From Pseudomonas huaxiensis (GTDB lineage: Bacteria > Pseudomonadota > Gammaproteobacteria > Pseudomonadales > Pseudomonadaceae): DNA of 64,000 bases. The notes below the pieces were generated by a model, which was not told the origin of the DNA, did not search any database, and worked only from the letters and a program-made list of their open reading frames with translations. Made by a program: the position numbers and the translations under genes. This document shows, one piece after another, positions 52,493 to 64,000 of this stretch. The first letter of the stretch is position 1. Every line of letters starts with the position of its first letter. Location: the NCBI RefSeq assembly GCF_003231275.1, contig NZ_QKVL01000009.1, positions 1 through 64,000 of the forward strand, written 5' to 3'.

Positions 52493-54613
52493 TCAGAACG
52501 CCGACTCCCGAATCACCACCGCCACCAGATTATTCACCCCCCGCCACAACAGGCTCTGCCGCTCACCTTCCAGCACCACCGTACCCCGCAGGACCATGGC
52601 GTTCTCCGGCGCATCACCACTCACCTTCAGCGTCGCCCGGTACAGCGCTTGTTCGGGCTTGGGCGGTTCGTTGCCGTCGAGGCTGGCGGCGATGCTGCCC
52701 TGGTAGGGTGAGGCGAGTTCCGGGGCCGAGCCGAGGCGGCGGCTGGCGGTCTGCGCCAGGTGTTCGAGTTGCACCGGCCGCGCGGCGCGGCTGAAGGTCT
52801 CGGGGTAGAACCAGCCGCGGCTGTCCGGTGGCAGGCGGTGCAAGTCATGTTCTTCGACAAACGCCTCGACCTGCTGGCCAGTTCCCCCCACCAGTGTGCC
52901 CAGCCATTGCCCCGCGGGCAGCCATTCGCCGACGGCCAGCGGTTCGGCCACTTCGCGGACCTCGCCGGCAAACGCCGCACGCACGGTGAGTTCCTGCCAT
53001 TGCTGGCGCAGCACCTGCTGGCGCTGTTGCGCGGCAGTCAGTTCCTGGCGCACCACGCCCAATCCGGCAGCGCTTTCGCGGTCGAGCAACTGGAAGCTGG
53101 TCTGCCATTGCAGGATCAGGATGCGCCGTTCGACGCTGTCCAGTTCATGCCGCAGGTCCGGTGCATCGAGCATGAACAGCGGCTGCCCGGCCAGCACGCG
53201 GTCGCCGGGTTGTACCAGCACCTGCGCCAGCCGTGCGGCTACCGGTGTGTACAGGCTGCTCTGCTGCGCGGCCTTGAGCAGCGCCGGGGCTTCGACGCTG
53301 CTGCGCCACGGCAGGCACAGCAGCACCAGCGCCAGCAGGCAGGCGGACAGGCTGATCACACTGTTGCGGTTCATGCGGTAGTCCTTGCGGCGGGCGTACC
53401 ACTGGCGGGCTTCGTTGACCAATGGCATCAGGATGAAATAGCCGATCTCCACCGCGAACAGCAGCAGGCCGAGCAGCTTGAAGGCGAAGTGGTAGACCAG
53501 CAGGGCGATGCCCAGAAACAGGAAGAACCGGTAGATCCAGGTGCCGATGGAGTAGCCGATCAGCAGCCTGCGCAAGCCCGAGGAAAACGGCTCCGGCGCG
53601 GCATCGCCGAAGCCGAACAGCATTTCGCGCAGGCGCCAGCGGGTCAGGGCGAAGGCCCGTTGTTGCAGGTTGGGCACGCCGAGCAGATCGGACAACAGGA
53701 AGTAGCCGTCGAAGCGCATGAACGGGCTGAGGTTGACCGCCAGGGTGAGAATCCAGGTGGTGCTGGCCAGGGTAAACACGGCGCTGCGCAGCATGCCGTC
53801 CTGCAGGAAACTCCAGAGCAGCGTGGCCCAGCAGGCCAGGGCCAGTTCCGCGGCCATGCCGGCGGCGCCGATGGCCAGGCGCTGACGACGACGGGCCAGG
53901 CGCCAGGCGCCGGACGTATCGGTGTAGAGCACCGGCCACATCACCAGCAGCGCCACGCCCATGGTTGCCACCCGCGCACCGTAGCGCTTGCAGGTGTAGG
54001 CGTGGCCCAGTTCGTGGAGCACCTTGGCGAGGATCAGGGTCAGTCCGGCCAATGCCGCGCCCTGGAAGGTGAAGAAGTGCAGGAAGGTGTGGGTGAAGGT
54101 GTCCCACTGGCGCAGCACCAGGGCCAGGCCGAGCAGGCCGGCGGCGACGGTCAGCAACAGGAAGGTGCGACTGAAGAACGGCGCGACCCAGGGCAACGTG
54201 CGTTGCAGAAAGGCGTCCGGGCGCAGCAGCGGTACGCGCACGAACAGGTAGTTTTTCAGCAGCCAGCGCGCCCAGCCGGTCTTGCGGCTGTGCAGTGCTT
54301 CTAGCAGGCGCCCGCGGTCTTCGTCGTCGCGGCATTGCAGCAAGTGGTTGTTGCGCAGGAAGGCGCGCAGGCGTTCGACGTCTTGGGTGTCCAGTTGCAG
54401 GGTAGTGCTGGCGCTGACCTGCTCGGCGATGCGTTGCGCGCAGCCCAGGCTCCAGCGCTTGAGGATCTCCAGTTCAGCCCAGCCAAGGCGGAAGAACTGC
54501 CCGCTGGCCGGGTCTTCCAGGGTCCAGCCGGGCGCGCCGCTGGCGTCACGCGGACCCGGGTGCAGGCGCAGTTCTTCGCGCAGTTCGCCGAGGGTGGCGC
54601 TGGCGGCGGTCAC
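52493..54613 (-). CDS. PqqD-like/M50 metalloprotease/HlyD fusion membrane protein
   Basis: 706 residues. Residues 20-100 resemble a PqqD/RRE-type winged domain (GQFFRLGWAELEILKRW, then VERLRAFLRNNHLL). Residues 130-400 are an M50 site-2-protease-type membrane region with zinc motif H200-ELG-H204 and the third ligand region NLSPFMRFDGY with D302. After a further membrane helix (about 405-425), residues 435-700 form a HlyD-type adaptor (SLYTPVAARLAQVLVQPGD). This architecture is known in peptide and bacteriocin export loci. Here it is the last gene of the export operon, with ATGA overlap to the GAF-HlyD gene. A role in substrate engagement or processing is inferred. The protease ligands are intact. 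Confidence 0.82.
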   Translation of the reverse strand: MTAASATLGELREELRLHPGPRDASGAPGWTLEDPASGQFFRLGWAELEILKRWSLGCAQRIAEQVSASTTLQLDTQDVERLRAFLRNNHLLQCRDDEDRGRLLEALHSRKTGWARWLLKNYLFVRVPLLRPDAFLQRTLPWVAPFFSRTFLLLTVAAGLLGLALVLRQWDTFTHTFLHFFTFQGAALAGLTLILAKVLHELGHAYTCKRYGARVATMGVALLVMWPVLYTDTSGAWRLARRRQRLAIGAAGMAAELALACWATLLWSFLQDGMLRSAVFTLASTTWILTLAVNLSPFMRFDGYFLLSDLLGVPNLQQRAFALTRWRLREMLFGFGDAAPEPFSSGLRRLLIGYSIGTWIYRFFLFLGIALLVYHFAFKLLGLLLFAVEIGYFILMPLVNEARQWYARRKDYRMNRNSVISLSACLLALVLLCLPWRSSVEAPALLKAAQQSSLYTPVAARLAQVLVQPGDRVLAGQPLFMLDAPDLRHELDSVERRILILQWQTSFQLLDRESAAGLGVVRQELTAAQQRQQVLRQQWQELTVRAAFAGEVREVAEPLAVGEWLPAGQWLGTLVGGTGQQVEAFVEEHDLHRLPPDSRGWFYPETFSRAARPVQLEHLAQTASRRLGSAPELASPYQGSIAASLDGNEPPKPEQALYRATLKVSGDAPENAMVLRGTVVLEGERQSLLWRGVNNLVAVVIRESAF

Positions 54614-55941
54614 AGGGCGAACCAGATGCGCAGGGTCGCCAGCGGGCGGCGCAGCAGGTAGGTGAACAGCGTGGTGCGTTCGCCGTAGACCTTGGCCGTG
54701 CCTTTGAGGCCGATGCGGATGCGCGGGTCGGCCTCGCTGAACGCGGCTTTCAGCCGATAGGCCATGCCGCCTTCGGCGGTGGCCGTGGCGCGGTAGCCCA
54801 GGCGCTTGAGGCTGCCTTGCAGCGGTGCCGCCGGATCGGTGTTGAGGAACAGCAGCACCTCGGCGCCGCTCTGCAATTCGATGGCGTCATTGACCGGCAA
54901 CTGGATCTCCAGTTGGGTGTGCGCCGGGTCGGCCACCTGCATGATCTGTTCGCCGAGGGACACCGGGCGACCCTGCCATTGCGCCGGGTCGTCGAACAGC
55001 GCGACGCCGTCGTGCGGGGCGAGGATCCGTGTGCGTTCGAGGCTTTGTTCGAGAAAGCGCACTTCGGCCATGGCCTGTTCGCGACGGCCTTGCAGCACCG
55101 CCAGCCCGGCCTTGCTGCGGGCGTCACTGAGGGCCTGTTGCTGGGCCTGGCGGAACTCGCCTTCGGCGATTGCCATGGCCTGGCGCGAGGCTTCCAGGCG
55201 GCTTTGCAGTTCACGGGCATCGAGCTGGATCAGCGGCTGGCCGGCGTTCACGCTCTGGTTCGGTTCCACCAACAGGCGTTCCACCACACCTTGCAGCGGC
55301 GCGCGCAGCACGCTGGGTTGCAGGGCGACGATTTCCGCCGGGGCGAGGGCGGCCTGGCGGATCGGCAGCAGCAAAATCACCAGCAACGCGCCGGCACCGC
55401 CCAGCCACCAGCGACGGTCACGGCGCAGGCGTTGCAGCGGACGCTGGCGCGCCGGTTGCAGGCTGGCCCAGGCGTGACCGAAAGCGTCTTGCATCAGCGG
55501 CAGCAGGCTGGCGTCGTTGCCGTCGAGCGCCTGGTCGCGGGCCAGCAGCAGGGCGCCGAGCAATTGCCCGTGGCGGTCCGCCAACGGTAGCCAGACCAGC
55601 CACGACGGCAGGTATTCGGCCCATTGCGCCTGATCGGCAGCGTCCAGTTGGCTGGCATTGAACTGCGCCAGTTTCGGTCCCGGATGTTGCTGCTGCCAGA
55701 CGCGGCACTGGCTGGCGAGCCAGTGATTGAACGGCGCGTCGGCTTCCACCGTGGCCAGCCCGGATAGAGTCAGCAGCCGTTGCTCGCGGGCATCCCAGAG
55801 CATCGCCTGGCGATAGGGCAGCAGGCGCCGGCTGTCGTTGACCATGACGAAGCCCAGCGCCGCCATGTCCTCGGCGGCGCGGACCTGGCGTTCGAGCTGG
55901 ACCAGACCGGCCAGCGCAGGCGTCGGCAGGGCGGCGCTCAT
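54610..55941 (-). CDS. GAF-domain HlyD-family membrane fusion protein
   Basis: 443 residues. Residues 20-165 look like a cytoplasmic GAF-type domain (FVMVNDSRRLLPYRQAMLW, LPLADRHGQLLGALLLAR). A membrane helix (about 175-195, WWLGGAGALLVILLLP) follows. The periplasmic HlyD part has two lipoyl halves (LRAPLQGVVERLLVEPNQSV and ILAPHDGVALFDDP) around an alpha-hairpin of about 80 residues. The GAF domain is unusual for type I adaptors and may receive a signal or contact the M50 partner. ATGA overlaps on both sides show translational coupling. Confidence 0.82.
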   Translation of the reverse strand: MSAALPTPALAGLVQLERQVRAAEDMAALGFVMVNDSRRLLPYRQAMLWDAREQRLLTLSGLATVEADAPFNHWLASQCRVWQQQHPGPKLAQFNASQLDAADQAQWAEYLPSWLVWLPLADRHGQLLGALLLARDQALDGNDASLLPLMQDAFGHAWASLQPARQRPLQRLRRDRRWWLGGAGALLVILLLPIRQAALAPAEIVALQPSVLRAPLQGVVERLLVEPNQSVNAGQPLIQLDARELQSRLEASRQAMAIAEGEFRQAQQQALSDARSKAGLAVLQGRREQAMAEVRFLEQSLERTRILAPHDGVALFDDPAQWQGRPVSLGEQIMQVADPAHTQLEIQLPVNDAIELQSGAEVLLFLNTDPAAPLQGSLKRLGYRATATAEGGMAYRLKAAFSEADPRIRIGLKGTAKVYGERTTLFTYLLRRPLATLRIWFAL

Positions 55942-56723
55942 GTCGGCGGCGCCGCTGGCGGATCGATGCGCGCCGTGCCGCTCATGCCCGGCAGCAGTTG
56001 GCCGGGTTGAGCGTCGAGGCGGCCGAAGACTTTGAGGGTCTGGCTCAGCGGGTCTATCACCGAGCCCAGCCGTTCGACCCTGGCCGGGTAGTCGCCACCG
56101 GTTTCTTCCAGGTGCACGTCGAAGCGGTAGCCCGGCTTGAGCCAGGCCATCCAGCGCGACGGCACGATCAGTTCCACCTCGAAGGCGCTGTCGTCATACA
56201 GCGCCAGCAGTTCCTTGCCTTCGGCGACGTATTCGCCCGGCTGCACCTTGCGCTCGGCAACCCGGCCGGAGAACGGCGCGGCGATGCTGCAATGCTGCAC
56301 CATCACCTGGTTCACGCCGTTCTGCGCCCGCGCCATGTTCAGTTCGGCCTGGGCCTGGCTGAGGTCGGAGACGCTGATGGACTGCAACTGATCAAGCTTC
56401 TTCGCCACCCCGAGCTTCTTGTTCGCCGCTTCCTGGGCGGCGCCGGAGTGCCCCAGGCGCGCACGGTGAATGGCGCAGTCAAAGGCCACAAGGCGGTCGC
56501 CCTTGCGGAAGCTGTCGCCTTCCTTGACCTTCAGTTCGGTGATCTTGCCCGCCAGTTCGCTGGAGATCACCGTGCGCTGGCTGGCACTGAGCTGGACCCG
56601 CAGGTCCGGCGCGTTGATCGCGTTGGCCGGCGGCGCCTGCAATGGCGCAGGCTCCTCGGCCAGGGCCGTGGCGCTGCCGAGCAGCAGCGCCAGTAGCCAG
56701 GTTTCAGCGGCGGGCCGGCGCAT
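55938..56723 (-). CDS. RND/HlyD-type periplasmic adaptor
   Basis: 261 residues from the ATG at 56723 with a GAGG site. The signal peptide MRRPAAETWLLALLLG...ALA leads to a soluble periplasmic protein. The lipoyl motif is split by a short hairpin (KITELKVKEGDSFRKGDRL and HCSIAAPFSGRVAERKVQPGEYV), as in efflux adaptors, followed by a beta-barrel domain. It is shorter than most RND adaptors. No RND pump or ABC transporter accompanies it. It lies between the TolC-like gene (20-base overlap) and the GAF-HlyD gene. Confidence 0.82.
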   Translation of the reverse strand: MRRPAAETWLLALLLGSATALAEEPAPLQAPPANAINAPDLRVQLSASQRTVISSELAGKITELKVKEGDSFRKGDRLVAFDCAIHRARLGHSGAAQEAANKKLGVAKKLDQLQSISVSDLSQAQAELNMARAQNGVNQVMVQHCSIAAPFSGRVAERKVQPGEYVAEGKELLALYDDSAFEVELIVPSRWMAWLKPGYRFDVHLEETGGDYPARVERLGSVIDPLSQTLKVFGRLDAQPGQLLPGMSGTARIDPPAAPPT

Positions 56724-58371
56724 GGCTGACCTCGACCACTTCGGTGCCATGCAGCGAACCGACGCTGCTCCACAGGTCCATGTTCACCGGCTGCAGTCGT
56801 TTCGGGGTGACGTAGTCGCTGCTGCTCACCGCGTAGCGCACCATCAGTGGTGCCTGGATCGAGCCTTGGGCCAGGGCCGCGCTTTTCTGGCCGATGGCGC
56901 GGGCCAGTTCGGCGACGCTGTCCCCGGCCAGACGCTCCGGCAGCGGGTCGAGGCCGGCAGCCTGGTAGATCGCGCCGTAGGCGGTCTGCAACTGGGCGAA
57001 GCTACGGTCGCGGCTGCGCAGGGCGAGGACGGTTTCAGTGCTGGTGCGCACTTGTTCGAGCACGGTCTGGGCGTCGCTGCGCACGGCGTTCTCGGTTTGC
57101 AACAGGATGCCGTTCTGGATCCGTTGCAGCTCATTGGAACGCTCGAACAACTGGGTCGCCTGATGGTATTGCTGCCAGGCCACGTTGACCTGGGTCAGCA
57201 CCGCCATGCGCATCGCCTGGCGGCGCATTTCGCCCAGTGCTTCGCGGGCTTCGCCGGTGCGGCTGATCGCCGGGTAGGCGAGCACGTTGAACAGGTTCCA
57301 GCTCACTTGCACGCCCGCGTCGGCCCAGTGGCTGTTGGCGGTGTAGCTATTGCTGTCGTAGTTGCCGCCGACGAACAGCGAGGCCCCCGGCAGCAGGCGC
57401 AGCAGCGCGGCGCGGGTTTCCAGCACGGCGTTGCGCGCCTGGTAGCTTTCTTCGCGGACTTCCGGGCGGCGGACCATGGCCATGGCTTCCAGGTCGTCGA
57501 GGCGGTAGGCCAGGTTCGGTGCCTGAAGCTGTTGATCGCTGGGCACCACGACGTCGAAGCGGGTTGCCGGTGGCAGGTTCATCAAACCGGCCAGGCGCGC
57601 CTTGGCGGTAGCCAGTTCGCCGTCGACGGTTTCCAGTTGGCGGACCATCTCCAGCAGGCCTTTCTGGTAGCGCAGGGCGTCCACCGGGGCGAGCAGGCGC
57701 TGGCGTTCGGTTTGCCGGGCCTGTTCCAGTGCCTGGCGGGCGTCGGTGAGGGCGCGCTGCACTTGCGGTTGCAGGCGCTGGGCGGTGGCGGCTTCCCAGT
57801 AGGCGCTGCGCACCTGCTGGATGATATCGGCGATCACCCGACGGCGGCGTTCCTCGGCGGCCAGCACCTTGTTGGCCTGGGCTTTGGCGCCGAAGTAGCC
57901 GATGCCGAAGTCGAGCACGTTCCATGACATCTGCAGGTCGGCGCTGCGCACCGAGCGGTCCTGGCTGGTGGACGGCTCCAGCGACTGGTTGCCGGTGCGG
58001 ATCGACTCGCTGGACGAGGCCAGGGTGTTGTCGCGGCCACGCCAGCCGGCGCGGGCGGCCAGCTTGGGCAACATGTCGAAGCTGCTCTGGTCCAGCAGGT
58101 TGTCTTCCAGGGCGCGCTCCATCAGGCCCAGCCGCTGTTGCAGGTTGTACTTGACCGCGCGGGCCATGGCCTGGTCCAGGTCGATGGCCTGGGTCACCGG
58201 TTCCTGGTTGTCGAACATCTGGCTGCGGTCGGCGCTGGCCTGGGCGAGTTGCTGGTCGAGGGTCAGCGGCTCGGGGGTGATGGCACATGCACTCAGGCCC
58301 ATGGCCATGAAGCCGACGGCGAGGTTCAGCGGTAGCCGTTTCGGCGAGCCGGGCAGTTGCTTCTTGATCAC
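56704..58371 (-). CDS. TolC-family outer-membrane lipoprotein
   Basis: 555 residues from a GTG at 58371, chosen because AAGGGAAATAAC precedes it and the product then begins with a lipoprotein signal ending MGLSAC; an ATG at 58455 would bury this. Two TolC/OEP repeats follow, with long helices rich in Q, A, R and L (VIADIIQQVRSAYWEAATAQ; ALGEMRRQAMRMAVLTQVNVAW), the usual trimeric tunnel subunit. The C-terminal 60 or so residues (RLQPVNMDLWSSVG) extend past the second repeat. It heads the four-gene export set and has its own 247-base upstream region after the adhesin stop. Confidence 0.88.
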   Translation of the reverse strand: MIKKQLPGSPKRLPLNLAVGFMAMGLSACAITPEPLTLDQQLAQASADRSQMFDNQEPVTQAIDLDQAMARAVKYNLQQRLGLMERALEDNLLDQSSFDMLPKLAARAGWRGRDNTLASSSESIRTGNQSLEPSTSQDRSVRSADLQMSWNVLDFGIGYFGAKAQANKVLAAEERRRRVIADIIQQVRSAYWEAATAQRLQPQVQRALTDARQALEQARQTERQRLLAPVDALRYQKGLLEMVRQLETVDGELATAKARLAGLMNLPPATRFDVVVPSDQQLQAPNLAYRLDDLEAMAMVRRPEVREESYQARNAVLETRAALLRLLPGASLFVGGNYDSNSYTANSHWADAGVQVSWNLFNVLAYPAISRTGEAREALGEMRRQAMRMAVLTQVNVAWQQYHQATQLFERSNELQRIQNGILLQTENAVRSDAQTVLEQVRTSTETVLALRSRDRSFAQLQTAYGAIYQAAGLDPLPERLAGDSVAELARAIGQKSAALAQGSIQAPLMVRYAVSSSDYVTPKRLQPVNMDLWSSVGSLHGTEVVEVSHAPARR

Positions 58372-58434
58372 GTTATTTCCCTTGAACGAATGGTAAGCGG
58401 CGAACCAGCGGCGGGCGGTCGGCTTGGTGCTGGC

Positions 58435-58453
58435 GAGGATAAGAATCATTCCC
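58435..58453 (-). promoter_or_regulatory. Fur-box-like sequence upstream of the tolC-like gene
   Basis: On the minus strand GGGAATGATTCTTATCCTC matches the 19-base Fur consensus at about 12 positions, 64 bases before the GTG start. Next to it (58451-58462) is the perfect palindrome CCCAATATTGGG. This would make export iron-dependent, but the match is marginal. Confidence 0.35.
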
Positions 58454-58475
58454 AATATTGGGCAATTGCGGGTTC

Positions 58476-58491
58476 ATTAAGATTGCTTAAG
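58476..58491 (-). promoter_or_regulatory. CTTAAG-N4-CTTAAT direct repeat upstream of the tolC-like gene
   Basis: CTTAAG-CAAT-CTTAAT on the minus strand, 105 bases before the GTG start. It differs from the site at 52384-52399 by a single base in the spacer, and flanking GACC is shared too. See the entry there for interpretation. Confidence 0.5.
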
Positions 58492-58517
58492 GTCGGGGAG
58501 CCGGTGGTGTGGGTTCG

Positions 58518-58598
58518 GGCCTCATCGCCGGCAAGCCTGCTCCCACAAGGTGCGGTGCATGCAATACCTGTGGGAGCCGGCTTGCCGGCGATGAGGCC
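58518..58598. repeat. REPIN (inverted REP pair)
   Basis: Arms 58518-58547 and 58569-58598 of the TGTGGGAGCCGGCTTGCCGG type, with one mismatch, around a 21-base spacer. It lies 20 bases after the adhesin stop and may act as the attenuator between adhesin and export genes. Confidence 0.92.
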
Positions 58599-58618
58599 GC
58601 GAATCGGCCTCCGGGTGC

Positions 58619-64000
<5,382 letters not shown>

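Overview
The window looks like a chromosomal stretch of a fluorescent-group Pseudomonas. The evidence is high-GC coding DNA, REP/REPIN palindromes of the two usual Pseudomonas types (GTGGGAGCYGGCTTGCC and TGTAGGAGCGAGCTTGCTCGC), LpxO, a GlgE/TreS/GlgB cluster, an insecticidal Tc toxin locus and a giant secreted adhesin. No tRNA, rRNA, IS transposase, integrase or CRISPR array was seen. All functional calls are family-level readings of the translated sequence.

Layout. (1) 0.2-4.1 kb: a ferric-catecholate siderophore ABC importer, fepC divergent from fepBDG, with two palindromes in the shared promoter. (2) 4.1-8.7 kb: a coupled operon on the minus strand: TonB-dependent receptor, an orphan periplasmic binding protein and a di-haem (DHOR) cytochrome. 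(3) 9-19 kb: a mosaic of small genes (LysE exporter, DUF3077-like protein, SDR, TylF-like methyltransferase, two GNATs, AhpD-like protein, LctP permease with a cupin regulator, LpxO, AidA/PixA-like protein). It includes a reciprocal duplication that leaves relics of two genes around an AT-richer hypothetical gene. (4) 19.5-21.1 kb: a membrane diguanylate cyclase with an intact inhibitory site. (5) 21.6-39.5 kb: a Tc toxin locus. A split TcA (1866 + 1374 aa) is on the plus strand; TcB and TcC converge on it from the minus strand. TcC ends in a predicted YwqJ-type deaminase. Beyond its stop lies an internally deleted second TcC that keeps a different, papain-like toxin tip. (6) 39.5-43.7 kb: CAP-domain protein, SleB-type hydrolase, and a LysR regulator divergent from a 2-hydroxycarboxylate transporter. 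(7) 43.8-51.7 kb: glgE, treS-maltokinase fusion and glgB, making branched alpha-glucan from trehalose/maltose via maltose-1-phosphate. (8) 51.7-52.3 kb: a haem oxygenase. (9) 52.5-64 kb: a giant repetitive surface protein that runs off the right edge, followed by TolC-like lipoprotein, periplasmic adaptor, GAF-HlyD protein and PqqD-like/M50/HlyD protein, all on the minus strand and overlapping. No ABC ATPase is present in this part of the cluster.

The most interesting items are the ATPase-less export set beside the giant propeller-containing adhesin, the toxin-tip exchange scar next to tccC, the Ig-like insertion in the split TcA, the reciprocal duplication around 9.7-11.1 kb, and a direct-repeat site found in front of both the haem oxygenase and the export operon.
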